NCBI RefSeq assembly: GCF_001028175.1
Contig: NZ_AEJF01000221.1
Coordinates: forward strand, 1 to 59,169
From: Caballeronia mineralivorans PML1(12)
GTDB lineage: Bacteria > Pseudomonadota > Gammaproteobacteria > Burkholderiales > Burkholderiaceae
DNA length: 59,169 nt
Direction: 5' to 3'
The notes under the pieces are model-generated. The model had not been told where the DNA came from. It worked only from the letters and a program-made list of their open reading frames with translations, and made no database searches. This document shows, in pieces, positions 34,295 to 43,766 of the stretch (the stretch's first letter is position 1; each line of letters opens with the position of its first letter). The position numbers and the translations under genes are program-made.

Positions 34295-35674
34295 ATGTCG
34301 CTTATCGCGAAGCTCGAAACCCGTGCGCAGGCCGGGCGTCCCGTCAGAGTAGGACTGATCGGCGCCGGTAAGTTTGGTTCGATGTATCTCTCGCAGGCGC
34401 CGCGCACGCCGGGCATTCATCTGGTCTGCATTGCGGATCTGTCGCCGGCGCGGGCGCGCAGCGCCATGCAGCGCGTGGGCTGGGAAGAAGCGCGCTACTC
34501 GGCGGGTTCGTTGGCTGAGGCCTTGCGCAGCGGCTCGACCTTTATTACCGACGACGCCGATTTGATGATCGCAAGCGACTACATAGATATTGTGATCGAT
34601 GCAACGGGCAGCCCGGCCGCGGGCATTCATCACGCGCTGTTGTGCTGCAAGCACAAGAAACATATCGTGATGGTCAATGTAGAAGCCGATGTGCTCGCCG
34701 GCCCGCTGCTCGCGCGGCGCGCGGCAGAGGCGGGCATCATCTATTCAATGGCCTCGGGCGATCAACCGGCACTGATCGCGGAGCTGGTGGACTGGGCCCG
34801 CACGATTGGCTTCAACGTCATCTGCGCGGGCAAGGGCACCAAGTACTTGCCCGTCTATCACCAGTCGACCCCCGACACCGTCTGGAGCTATTACGGCTTC
34901 ACGGAAGAGCAGGTCGCCTCCGGCGACTTCAACGCGCAGATGTTCAACTCTTTCCTCGACGGCACAAAGTCGGCACTGGAAATGGCGGCGGTATCGAACG
35001 CATGCGATCTGCGCCCGCCCGCTGACGGCCTTGCGTTTCCCGCCTGTGGCGTCGATGACCTGCCGAACTTGCTGCGCCCCGCCGCCGAGGGCGGAATCCT
35101 GCCGCATCGCGGCAGCGTGGAAGTGGTGTCGTCGCTCGAACGCGACGGCCGTCCCGTGTTCCGCGACTTGCGCTGGGGCGTCTATGCCGTCTTCGAAGCA
35201 CCCTCTGACTACGTCCGCGACTGCTTTGCGCAATACGGCCTCAAGACCGACGCCAGCGGGCGTTTCGCCGCGATGTATAAACCGTATCACCTGATCGGAC
35301 TCGAGCTCGGGGTATCGATTGCGAGCATCGCGGTGCGTGGGGAGGCCACAGGCGCGACGACGGGATTCCACGGTGACGTCGCGGCCAACGCGAAGCGTGA
35401 CCTGCGCGCCGGCGAGCGGCTGGACGGCGAGGGCGGTCACACCGTCTACGGCAAGCTGATGCCGGCTGCGGACTCGCTGCTGCAGGGTGCTCTGCCGATA
35501 GGCCTCGCGCACAACATGGTGCTGCAGCGCCCAGTGGCGGCAGGGCACCCGGTTCGATGGAGCGACGTGGCGTTTGATTCAAGCAAGGAAGCAGTGCGCG
35601 TGCGTCTCGAGATGGAGGCCATGTTCCGCAAGGAACTCGGCGTGGAGCTGGCGGCTGAAAAACTTGCATCGTAA
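34295..35674 (+). CDS. SAF-domain NAD(P)-dependent dehydrogenase (COG4091, homoserine dehydrogenase-like)
   Basis: 459 residues from ATG 34295, directly after AAGGAG. Residues ~20-160 are a Rossmann domain (VRVGLIGAGKFGSMYLSQAP, VIDATGSPAAGIHHAL); the middle, with ICAGKGTKYLPVYHQSTPDTV and PYHLIGLELGVSIASIA, resembles the homoserine dehydrogenase catalytic region. The C-terminal ~60 residues (DGEGGHTVYGKL, LPIGLAHNMVLQRPVAAGHPV) are a SAF domain. The family is predicted to act in carbohydrate-acid catabolism. Followed by an ACS transporter, so the substrate is probably an organic or sugar acid. Confidence 0.82.
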   Translation: MSLIAKLETRAQAGRPVRVGLIGAGKFGSMYLSQAPRTPGIHLVCIADLSPARARSAMQRVGWEEARYSAGSLAEALRSGSTFITDDADLMIASDYIDIVIDATGSPAAGIHHALLCCKHKKHIVMVNVEADVLAGPLLARRAAEAGIIYSMASGDQPALIAELVDWARTIGFNVICAGKGTKYLPVYHQSTPDTVWSYYGFTEEQVASGDFNAQMFNSFLDGTKSALEMAAVSNACDLRPPADGLAFPACGVDDLPNLLRPAAEGGILPHRGSVEVVSSLERDGRPVFRDLRWGVYAVFEAPSDYVRDCFAQYGLKTDASGRFAAMYKPYHLIGLELGVSIASIAVRGEATGATTGFHGDVAANAKRDLRAGERLDGEGGHTVYGKLMPAADSLLQGALPIGLAHNMVLQRPVAAGHPVRWSDVAFDSSKEAVRVRLEMEAMFRKELGVELAAEKLAS

Positions 35675-35750
35675 TCATGACTGATCGAAGCCGGCCGGGC
35701 GTCCGCCTGGCCGCACTCTATAACGTCCGGCAAAGGACGACGGAGGAGAC

Positions 35751-37055
35751 ATGAGCCATATCAGCGAAACCCTTTTGGTAGTGCCGGCGGCGCCTGCCGA
35801 TGTGTACCACAAGATCGGCTGGCGCATCATGCCGTTCATCGTGCTGTGTTATTTGTGCGGCTATCTCGACCGGGTGAACGTCGGCTTTGCAAAGTTGCAG
35901 ATGCTCAATGACCTGCACATGAGCGATGCCGTCTACGGCCTGGGCGCCGGCATCTTCTTTATTGGCTATTTTATTTTTGAAGTGCCCAGCAACTTGATCC
36001 TGCATCGGGTCGGAGCCCGTCTCTGGATCGCGCGGATCATGATTACGTGGGCCATTATTTCCGCGCTCACGCTGCTGGTGAAAACGCCGCTGCAGTTCTA
36101 CACCGCACGTTTCTTTCTGGGCGTTGCCGAGGCCGGATTCTCGCCGGGCATCATGTTGTATCTGACCTATTGGTTTCCTGCGAGAAAACGCGGCTTCGCG
36201 CTCGGCGTGTACTACATCGCGATTCCGCTCTCAGGTGTGGTCGGTGGTCCATTGTCGGGGTGGGTACTCAGCAGCTTCAGCCATTCCACCGTGATGGCGG
36301 GATGGCAGTGGCTGTTCCTGATCGAAGCGCTTCCGGCGCTGGTTTGCGGCATAGCGGTGTTCGCCTTGATGGTCGATCGTCCTACGCAGGCGAAGTGGTT
36401 GACGGAGAATGAGAAAGCGCTGGTGACGAGCGAGATCGAGCGAGAGGATGCCGAAAAGACCACTCATCACAACCTTGGCGCTATTCTTTCTGATCGCCAC
36501 ATCTGGAAGCTCTGCGCCGTCTACTTCTGCCAGATCATCGGCCTGTACGGCATCAGCTTCTGGCTGCCGTCGATCATCAAGGACTCCGGGCTGAGCGATG
36601 TCTCGACGATCGGCTGGTTATCGGCAATCCCCTATCTCGTCGCCATCCCCGTGATCGTGCTGACCGGCATGAGTTCGGACCGCTTCCGCTCGCGCCGGAT
36701 GCATTTTTCCGTGCTGGCTGTGATCGGTGCGATCGGGTTTGCTGCGAGTGGTTATGTGGGTCACCACCCTGCGCTCGCCGTGATGTGGCTGAGCGTGGCG
36801 GCCGCGGGCATCTTGTCGGCGTTGTCGCTGTTCTGGAGCATTCCGTCGTCGTTCCTTGCCGGCACCTCCGTGGCTGTTGGAATTGCGGGAATCAACTGCG
36901 TGGGTAATCTTGCGGGTTTTGTCTCGCCCTATGCGGTGGGATGGCTCAACGTGACGACTCACGACAATCGCATGGGCCTTTATTTTGTTGCCGCATGTCT
37001 TGTGCTTGGCGCGCTGCTGGTGCGGACCATCTCGGGACAGCTGGCGGATCGTTGA
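35751..37055 (+). CDS. MFS transporter, anion:cation symporter family
   Basis: 434 residues, 12 predicted membrane helices. CYLCGYLDRVNVGFAKLQM (helix 1), GAGIFFIGYFIFEVPSNLILHRVGARLWIARIM (helices 2-3) and RFFLGVAEAGFSPGIMLYLTYWFPARKRG (helices 4-5 and loop) are ACS-family (GudP/TtuB-like) signatures. These import sugar acids, tartrate or aromatic acids with protons. GGAGGA precedes the start. It is 76 bases after the SAF dehydrogenase, in the same operon, and probably imports that enzyme's substrate or precursor. Confidence 0.9.
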   Translation: MSHISETLLVVPAAPADVYHKIGWRIMPFIVLCYLCGYLDRVNVGFAKLQMLNDLHMSDAVYGLGAGIFFIGYFIFEVPSNLILHRVGARLWIARIMITWAIISALTLLVKTPLQFYTARFFLGVAEAGFSPGIMLYLTYWFPARKRGFALGVYYIAIPLSGVVGGPLSGWVLSSFSHSTVMAGWQWLFLIEALPALVCGIAVFALMVDRPTQAKWLTENEKALVTSEIEREDAEKTTHHNLGAILSDRHIWKLCAVYFCQIIGLYGISFWLPSIIKDSGLSDVSTIGWLSAIPYLVAIPVIVLTGMSSDRFRSRRMHFSVLAVIGAIGFAASGYVGHHPALAVMWLSVAAAGILSALSLFWSIPSSFLAGTSVAVGIAGINCVGNLAGFVSPYAVGWLNVTTHDNRMGLYFVAACLVLGALLVRTISGQLADR

Positions 37056-37134
37056 TGCGCGGCGGTGACCGCGCGACGCTGAGACCAGCCAGATCGCCCA
37101 ACTTCGCCGGTGGTTCCGCCATATTCGAATGCGA

Positions 37135-37262
37135 TGCATCCTCTCGGCGAGGTCGCGAAGGCAGAGCTTGTAACGCAGGTACCAACGCACACACAAGACG
37201 ATGACTTCGCGGTCAAAGTGGCGGCCCCTGAACGGCCAGTCAATGTCTACCAGCTTGCTCAT
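37135..37262 (-). pseudogene. IS6-family transposase, N-terminal remnant
   Basis: Minus strand: WPFRGRHFDREVIVLCVRWYLRYKLCLRDLAERM is the IS6 transposase N-terminus (Y-S-L-S-RDLAE region with its helix-turn-helix). Family similarity ends abruptly after LAERM; the continuing frame is the shadow of the transporter gene. It holds the part missing from the remnant at 2.5-2.9 kb, but the two do not join exactly. Confidence 0.7.
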
Positions 37263-37863
37263 TTCGTGCTGGGTCGATGACTATTTTCGGCGCGGTTGCT
37301 CACTTAGGTGCTGGCTTTGACAAAGCCGGTGCAGGCCGACCTCTCCTCGTCATCCTGCAGGCGCTAATGGGTTCCAGAGGGGATCAGACAACACTTACGA
37401 TAGATTCAGGAAATTCCTACTGATCTTCGCTCTTCAGTTTCGCCAAGACGTTGTCGTTAGCATGTTGATAGTGGGGCGACCTTTGTGGTTGCAACCGGTA
37501 CGCGACAGCCTCACAACGGCGATCAAGATTCCAACGTATCCGACAAGCGTGAACCTTGCCGAGGGTGTTGTCCTCGCTTGCATATGCAAGCTTGAACCCG
37601 TCGGCCACGGATCGGCATGCGGTAATGCGCCTCATGGCCGTGCCAATGTTTGCTCGAAAGCTTGACTGGTCGTGTCTCGCTCCTCGGCCAGATTCCGAAA
37701 GCGAGCTCATCCGGTCGATAACTGGGCGAATCGAGCAAGCCGTCCGGAATGCCCACGTCCGGCTCGACGACAGCCTTATGTCTGCCCGTGCGTTCTCGAT
37801 ATGGAAACCGAAAATGTGGCTGCCTGGAGGTACAGTCACGATAAATCCTGGAACGGGGTGGGA
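37263..37863. other. Gene-poor stretch upstream of the c-di-GMP protein
   Basis: Several overlapping short frames on both strands, none with a recognised family or good ribosome site. The long frame of the next gene opens at 37672, but the section before 37864 is Arg/Pro-rich and unlike a sensor N-terminus. The promoter of the downstream gene should lie here. Confidence 0.4.
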
Positions 37864-40560
37864 ATGAAGAAAAACATGATGGGTTTTGGCGCGATGAGAG
37901 TGGATATGCATATTGAGCAGGAGTTGTCGTTGACAGTCGATATCGGGCAGCGGATCGAGCAGCTTCTGAGCATCGCGAAGGAAATCGAAGCTGCTGCCGC
38001 GGAATGCGTGGCATCGGCGCAAGACAGTATCGGAACGAGCCTCCAGGCACTCTCCTGCCGCTTGCGAGGCCTCGGTGCCGCGATTGCTGCGGACATCGTC
38101 GCAAATTATGGCAAGCAGAAACAGATGCGCGAAGCACTAGCGGTCAGTGAGCGCCAGTTCCGGTCGCTGGCCGAAAACCTTCCGGACAACATTGCACGCT
38201 GGGATTGCTCTGGCAACTACCTCTACGTCAATCCCACTCATGAGCGAACCTTGTTAAAACCTGCTTCGGAACTGATCGGTACGCAGATTTCGGAGGTGCA
38301 CGGACGCGTGGCAGCAGCTATCGTCCACGTCGTTGCGACCGGGGAAGAGTTGTCATTGGTGCGTCAGGAAGTTCGCGACGACAACGGGGAAGTGCGGGTA
38401 CACGAAGTCAGCATGATTCCGGAAAGAGACGCACAGGGGCAGATTACGAGCGTTCTCGGGATCGGCCGCGATGTAACCGTGCAGGTGCGGATGCAGGAAG
38501 CACTGGCGGCTAGTGAACGCAAGTTCCGGACGCTTGCCGAAAACCTGCCGAATCATCTTGCCCGCTACACGATTGATGGCAGGACGGTCTACCTCAACCC
38601 CAAGTTGGAAACTCTCCTGGGTTATCGGACCGACGAGGTAGCAGGCAGGACGCCAACGCAAATCTTCCCGGATGGGAGGTACGCGGAATACGAATCCAGG
38701 ATCCTCGAAACGGCCCGTACCGGAAACGACAGCCAGATTGAATTGTCGATCGTAGTGGAGGATGGAACACAACTCGCTCATCACATTGACTGCGTCGCTG
38801 AACGCGACGATACGGGCGCCGTGGTATCTGTGCTGGTGATCGGTCACGACATCACTCAGCGCCGGCGCGCCGAGGTCGATTTGCGCATGGCGGCAAGTGT
38901 CTTCCAGGCGGCAGGCGAAGCGATTGTCATCACCGATCCGACGGGTGTCGTTCTTAAAGCCAATCCCGCATTTACCCAGATCACCGATTACGATTTCGCC
39001 GACATCGATGGCCACAATCTTTTCGAACTGGACAACGCAGCTTATGCCGGCATCCAGGCGGCACTCGAACAAGACGGTAGCTGGTTGGGCGAAATCAGTT
39101 GCAGCCGCAAGAGTGGTGAGTCATTCATCCAGCGACTATCCATCGCTGCGGTCAATGATGAAAACGCAGACGTGATCCAATACGTCTGCATCTTCTCCGA
39201 CATCAGCCAGGCCAAACGCCATGAGGCCCAGCTCGAATACATTGCGCACCACGATGTCCTGACCGGATTGGCTAATCGCATGCTGCTCACTGCCCGCCTG
39301 GACGAGGCCGCGGAGAAGGCGCATCGGGCCGGTCGGCTTCTCGGCGTTCTGTTCATCGATATCGACGGATTCAAGTCTGTCAACGATCGTCTGGGTCACC
39401 AGGTCGGTGACCAGGCTCTGGTACAGATGGCGCAGCGTATGATCGCCAGCCTTCGCGATACCGATACCGTCGCGCGGATTGGCGGCGACGAATTCGTCAT
39501 CCTGCTGCCGGATCTTTCCGACGTTGCCGGGTGCGAGATGTCTGCAAGCCGGCTGCTCAAGGCCATTGCTGAACCGATCGACGTGGAAGGCTACCGCTTC
39601 GCCCTGTCGGCCTCCATTGGCATTGCGTTGTACCCCGAGCACGGTGACGACGCAGACAGTCTGCTGCGCCGAGCCGATGAGGCGATGTACGCGGCCAAGC
39701 GCAACGGCCGAAGCCAGTATGTGTTCTGCAGCGACGATTCGCGCAACGGACTTCATCTGGACAGCAGCCGGGTTTACCGCCTGCGTCTCGCCTTGGAGCA
39801 GAACCAGATCGAAGTCCACTATCAGCCTATCGTCGACCTTGCTACCGGCCGCGTCGTCAAGGCGGAAGCCTTGGCGCGCTGGCGCGACCCGGAACGGGGC
39901 CTCGTGCTGCCGTCGGAATTCATTCCGCTTGCTGAGGATTCGGGCATCATCCACGCGATCGGCGATCGGGTGTTCTCCCTGGCTCTCGACGTCGCTGAAG
40001 CGTGGAACAAGCTTTGTCCTGACGGCGGCAAGCGTCGAATCAGCGTGAACCGGTCGCCACGGGAATTCCTCGATCCCGACGGCGTGGACAACTGGATTGC
40101 GCAGCTGGATGAGCGGGGCGGCTGCATTGGTCACATGCTTTCGGTGGAAATCACCGAAAACCTGCTGCTCGACGATCGCCCCAAGGTGCTCTGCCAGCTT
40201 GCCAAGCTACGTTCGGCTGGAATGACGATCGCCATTGACGACTTCGGCACGGGTTTCTCGTCGCTCGCCTATCTAAAAAAATTCGCAATCGACGATCTGA
40301 AAATTGACCGCTCGTTCATTGTCGACATCACCGACGATCCTAGCGACCGGACCATCGTCGAGTCGGTGATCGTGATGGCCCGGCACCTTGGTCTTTGCCT
40401 GATTGCCGAAGGCGTGGAAACGGAGGCCCAGGCTTCATTGCTCACATCTGCCGGATGCGACTACGCGCAGGGCTACCTGTATGCCCGGCCGATGCCCGCA
40501 AAGGAATTCCTCGATTTCGTGGTCGCTGCCGAGACGGGCGCGTTGGGCGTTGTCGCATAA
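37864..40560 (+). CDS. PAS-GGDEF-EAL cyclic di-GMP protein
   Basis: 898 residues from ATG 37864, where GGGGTGGGA gives a passable ribosome site; the true start is uncertain. Order: helical N-terminus, three PAS domains (from about 95, 215 and 345; each begins near RQFRSLAENLPD, RKFRTLAENLPN, VFQAAGEAIVITD), GGDEF near 540 (RIGGDEFVI) and EAL near 668 (KAEALARW) with IDDFGTGFSSL, KIDRSF and AEGVET. Both catalytic motifs are intact, so synthesis and hydrolysis of c-di-GMP are both possible, PAS-controlled. No membrane segment; cytoplasmic. Confidence 0.9.
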   Translation: MKKNMMGFGAMRVDMHIEQELSLTVDIGQRIEQLLSIAKEIEAAAAECVASAQDSIGTSLQALSCRLRGLGAAIAADIVANYGKQKQMREALAVSERQFRSLAENLPDNIARWDCSGNYLYVNPTHERTLLKPASELIGTQISEVHGRVAAAIVHVVATGEELSLVRQEVRDDNGEVRVHEVSMIPERDAQGQITSVLGIGRDVTVQVRMQEALAASERKFRTLAENLPNHLARYTIDGRTVYLNPKLETLLGYRTDEVAGRTPTQIFPDGRYAEYESRILETARTGNDSQIELSIVVEDGTQLAHHIDCVAERDDTGAVVSVLVIGHDITQRRRAEVDLRMAASVFQAAGEAIVITDPTGVVLKANPAFTQITDYDFADIDGHNLFELDNAAYAGIQAALEQDGSWLGEISCSRKSGESFIQRLSIAAVNDENADVIQYVCIFSDISQAKRHEAQLEYIAHHDVLTGLANRMLLTARLDEAAEKAHRAGRLLGVLFIDIDGFKSVNDRLGHQVGDQALVQMAQRMIASLRDTDTVARIGGDEFVILLPDLSDVAGCEMSASRLLKAIAEPIDVEGYRFALSASIGIALYPEHGDDADSLLRRADEAMYAAKRNGRSQYVFCSDDSRNGLHLDSSRVYRLRLALEQNQIEVHYQPIVDLATGRVVKAEALARWRDPERGLVLPSEFIPLAEDSGIIHAIGDRVFSLALDVAEAWNKLCPDGGKRRISVNRSPREFLDPDGVDNWIAQLDERGGCIGHMLSVEITENLLLDDRPKVLCQLAKLRSAGMTIAIDDFGTGFSSLAYLKKFAIDDLKIDRSFIVDITDDPSDRTIVESVIVMARHLGLCLIAEGVETEAQASLLTSAGCDYAQGYLYARPMPAKEFLDFVVAAETGALGVVA

Positions 40561-41084
40561 AAACGAGAGGCTCGCAGTAGTTTTGCCATGATGTCATGCC
40601 GAAGCTCCGAATTGAGCAGCGTGTCGCCAAGCCATTGACCGTGAGAGGCAATCGCCTGCTGACGCAAATTCATGTACTGGCTCGCCCACACGACTACCTC
40701 CGGAAGGGGGGTGATTTTCCTACCCAATGAGGGTATCTCGAGCTCGCGTTTTGCTCGATAGTACAGACACACAAAAAACCGCCGCAGTATGGTTTCCCGG
40801 ACCGCAGTTTCACGCTCGGATCCCTTTCGGGTACTCGGTTAAAGCGGTTCTATACGGGCTTAATACTAAAACGATTAATAGCCCCGGACATAAGTCCGTT
40901 TTTTCCCCTACGCGTGGAAAGCCACGGCGCGTGCATTCGCTGTCAGGAATAGGTGCGCGCAAACAAGCTTGGGCCCGCCCGAGCGCTAAGAATCTCCAAA
41001 GCATTGCCTCGATGGATGGAACGGCATGGATCTCCTGACAGATGGCGATGCATCAATCAATAACGATTGAAAGGGACATTGAAC
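40561..41084. other. Intergenic region with an orphan open frame
   Basis: Minus-strand codons starting at 40772 (RAKRELEIPSLGRKITPLPE, then SHGQWLGDTLLNSELRHDIM) look protein-like but run without a stop into the 3' end of the c-di-GMP gene; perhaps the 5' scrap of a lost gene. The middle (40830-40905) is A+T-rich with a terminator-like hairpin. Confidence 0.35.
40885..40904 (+). terminator. Short hairpin with T6 tract
   Basis: CGGAC-ATAA-GTCCG followed directly by TTTTTT. The stem has five pairs only, but all intrinsic-terminator elements are in place. It lies 325 bases beyond the c-di-GMP gene, so it could equally end a short RNA read from the A+T-rich patch just before it. Confidence 0.45.
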
Positions 41085-41906
41085 ATGCGCACTTCATTTG
41101 ATTTATCGAACGCCGCGCGCGGCCCCAGCTTTCTATGGGTGGACCTGACGCAGGGCGCGCGCGCATCGCTAGTGGATTCGCTCGACGGCACTTTCGACAT
41201 ACATCGAGTTAGCGAGCCAACCCATGTCGACCACGCCATCGAAACTCACACGCCTCAGCTCCTGTGCTTCGAGTTCGACGAGCCGGACGCACAAGGCATC
41301 GATGCCTTGACCCGCATCGGTAACGAGCATCCCAGCCTGCCTATTCTCGTGATTATGGGCCGAAGCTCTGCGGCCGCAGCGATGTGGTCGCTGCGGCTTC
41401 CGGTCTGGGATCTGCTGATAAAGACCATTCCGCCGGCAGAACTGCGCCCGGGCATCCTCTCGCTTGCATCGCCGACGCGTGCGAACCGGCCAGAGATCCG
41501 CCATTCCGAGGCCAGGCGAGCAGACGTCGTACCCCTATCCCGCGCCCCCCAGCACGACAAGCAGGGCAGGACGCAGCCGGCGATCGAATACGCGGCGGAA
41601 CATTTCGATCGCGCGATCGCGTTGGGTCATGTTGCGGCTTTGTGTCAATTGGGCCCGTCACAGTTTTGCCGCGCCTTTAGGCTGGAGCACGGCGTGAGCT
41701 TCGGTCAGTATCTGCTGCGCTTGCGGATGGACCAGGCGTGCGATCGCCTCGGGGACCCGGACGCGCTCGTGAAGGAAGTGGCCTACGCGGTCGGATTCAA
41801 CGACCTCTCGTACTTCACCCGGGCCTTCAGGCGCCAGATGGGCGTTTGCCCAAGTGCCTATCAGGCGAGCGCAAGATTGTCTTATCGGTTATCACGATCG
41901 TCCTAA
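41085..41906 (+). CDS. AraC-family regulator with a degenerate receiver domain
   Basis: 273 residues from ATG 41085 (AAAGGGA upstream). Residues ~15-125 look like a CheY-type receiver: LLCFEFDEPDAQGIDALTRI, PILVIMGRSS and LIKTIPPAEL with the conserved Lys. At the phosphorylated Asp position (D-L-x-M-P in usual receivers) the sequence is E-F-D-E-P, a Glu. Residues ~165-265 are a double AraC helix-turn-helix (ALCQLGPSQFCRAFRLEHGVSFGQYLLRLRM, VAYAVGFNDLSYFTRAFRRQMG). Probably signals without phosphorylation. No histidine kinase nearby. Confidence 0.85.
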   Translation: MRTSFDLSNAARGPSFLWVDLTQGARASLVDSLDGTFDIHRVSEPTHVDHAIETHTPQLLCFEFDEPDAQGIDALTRIGNEHPSLPILVIMGRSSAAAAMWSLRLPVWDLLIKTIPPAELRPGILSLASPTRANRPEIRHSEARRADVVPLSRAPQHDKQGRTQPAIEYAAEHFDRAIALGHVAALCQLGPSQFCRAFRLEHGVSFGQYLLRLRMDQACDRLGDPDALVKEVAYAVGFNDLSYFTRAFRRQMGVCPSAYQASARLSYRLSRSS

Positions 41907-42179
41907 CGCCCTCCCATCCGAGCGCGCTACGCTTGGTTTCATCGTGCGCGGCTGCGTACCGATATCCTGCACACGTCTCTTGCATGGAGGCCTGTCGTGA
42001 TCAATAAAGCCTGCTTTCTCATCGGATCCCGATATGTCCGTCATGACGTTGCGTCCGATCGGGTCAACTTCGGATTGGGCGCGATACGTGCAGACCACGC
42101 GGGCGAGCCGACATCGCGTACGCTTCAAACAATACGAAGCCCGCGTACCTGATAGCGCAGCACAAAAGAGGAGACTGAC

Positions 42180-43766
42180 ATGAGCGATCATCCGGAATCG
42201 AAAGGCTCGCAGACCGGGCGGGCCGATGAGGCAAGTGGCGATAGCGCAGCGCTCGCGAGGGTTTTGCAGGATGTCGAACGATGCGAAGCGCTGATTGCAC
42301 ATGGGGCAAGAACGGGTGCGCCGCCGGAGGACGCCGACATCGACATCGTGCGCGCGGCGCGGCTTGCTGTGGAACAGAACACCTTGAGCGCAACGAACGA
42401 GGCGGACGTCCATGCAGCGATGGGCCGGATCGCCCGAGCCGTGCGGTATCCGGGCGCGCATATTGCCGACGACATGGACCGTTGCGGCGATATGGTCTCC
42501 TACGCGGCGCAGATGGGCAAGGTCATCCCCGAGAGCGATGTCGCGTCGTTGTCGGTCGCGCGTGCCGCGCAGCAGCAGTTGGTCTGGAATGCAATGACGG
42601 AAGCACTTTTTTATGCCGGCATGAGCCGCATTGCCCGGTGTGTTGCACCGGTAGTGGCCGGGACGACCGGCGCGCAAGCGCGCAAGGGCGCGCAGCTCGC
42701 GATCAAAATCTATACATGGTCGGCCTTCATCCTCGCTTTCTTCGTGATATCGCTTTCTTGCCTGTTGTTCGTGGCCAACCAAATCTCCGCGGATGTCTCG
42801 AAAGTCGTCGACGCTAACGATTCGGCGGCGCTAACGATGCACAACATGTTGCAGGCTTATCGCTTGAACGTCATCGAAGCGAAGGAGAAAGGTCCAGATG
42901 CCGTCGGGCAGTTGCAAAACTCCCAGCCCGCGTTGCAGATCAAGGAGTTGCTGCAGCAATTTGCGACCAACAACCGGCAACTCTATGCAGATGTGAAGCG
43001 CACCGAGGCAATCAGAAAATTTCTACTGGTCGGAGACGAGGAGAGTCCCTACAAGCCGGTCTGCCCCGCGTACTCGCAAACCGGCAAGCAAGCGGACGCG
43101 TGGAACGTCAACCTGGAAAAGGTTTCAGGTCCGCGAGCAAGCCCTGACGCCACGATGCAAACGACCAACTGGAACTGCGATCCCGACAGCCGGCGGCGCG
43201 CGCTCGAGATCGACCTGCCGCTGCTCGCGACCGGGCCGATGGATCAAGCGAGCACGAGCAAGTCATGGCGTCCCGAAGCCGCAGTCGAACAGGGCTTTCA
43301 GAAGATCGCGGTGTATCAGGACATTCGCGCAATGGCGACAAATGACCGCGATGTCAATCTCGCTTTCGTGGGGGCGATCACGAGCTTCCTGTTGCCGGTG
43401 CTCTACGCATGGCTCGGCGCGTGCGCGTCGATACTCCGGCAATTGAGCGCTGAGTCATCGGCAAGCCTGTTCCACCCGGAACATTCGAAGGTCGCTTACC
43501 GGGCCCACATCACGTCGGCTGTGATCGTTGGCATTTCTATTGGGCTATTCACCGAGATCCTTCAGGGTGGCAAAGAGTTCTCTCCGCTCGCGATCGCGTT
43601 CGTCGCCGGCTATGCATCCGACAAGTTCTTCGCCTTCATCGACCGGATCGTAAGCGCAACCTTTCCCGCCCGCGTTCCTGCGCGGGCCGAGACTGTAATG
43701 CCGAGCCCCGTGCCGAAGAACATCTCGCCACCAGGTGACGCCGCATCGTCCGGCATGCACGCGTAG
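42180..43766 (+). CDS. Multi-pass membrane protein of unknown family
   Basis: 528 residues; AGAGGAG precedes the ATG. Residues 1-175 are soluble and helical. Hydrophobic segments lie at ~178-200 (SAFILAFFVISLSCLLFVA), ~395-415 (AFVGAITSFLLPVLYAWLGA), ~445-463 (ITSAVIVGISIGLFTEIL) and ~470-490 (LAIAFVAGYASDKFFAFI). The 195-residue region between the first two (with two Cys, CPAYSQTG and NWNCDPDS) would be periplasmic. No family recognised. Neighbours are an AraC regulator and a lipase. Confidence 0.75.
   Translation: MSDHPESKGSQTGRADEASGDSAALARVLQDVERCEALIAHGARTGAPPEDADIDIVRAARLAVEQNTLSATNEADVHAAMGRIARAVRYPGAHIADDMDRCGDMVSYAAQMGKVIPESDVASLSVARAAQQQLVWNAMTEALFYAGMSRIARCVAPVVAGTTGAQARKGAQLAIKIYTWSAFILAFFVISLSCLLFVANQISADVSKVVDANDSAALTMHNMLQAYRLNVIEAKEKGPDAVGQLQNSQPALQIKELLQQFATNNRQLYADVKRTEAIRKFLLVGDEESPYKPVCPAYSQTGKQADAWNVNLEKVSGPRASPDATMQTTNWNCDPDSRRRALEIDLPLLATGPMDQASTSKSWRPEAAVEQGFQKIAVYQDIRAMATNDRDVNLAFVGAITSFLLPVLYAWLGACASILRQLSAESSASLFHPEHSKVAYRAHITSAVIVGISIGLFTEILQGGKEFSPLAIAFVAGYASDKFFAFIDRIVSATFPARVPARAETVMPSPVPKNISPPGDAASSGMHA

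Noticed and set aside
34745..35548. Minus-strand frame of 267 codons
   Set aside because: Shadow of the SAF dehydrogenase, whose own frame has clear motifs and a ribosome site.
39136..40134. Minus-strand frame of 332 codons
   Set aside because: Antisense to the GGDEF-EAL region; no family features.
40473..40772. Minus-strand frame of 99 codons overlapping the end of the c-di-GMP gene
   Set aside because: The first 70 residues look protein-like, but the frame has no stop of its own before entering the neighbour; recorded only as part of the intergenic region.
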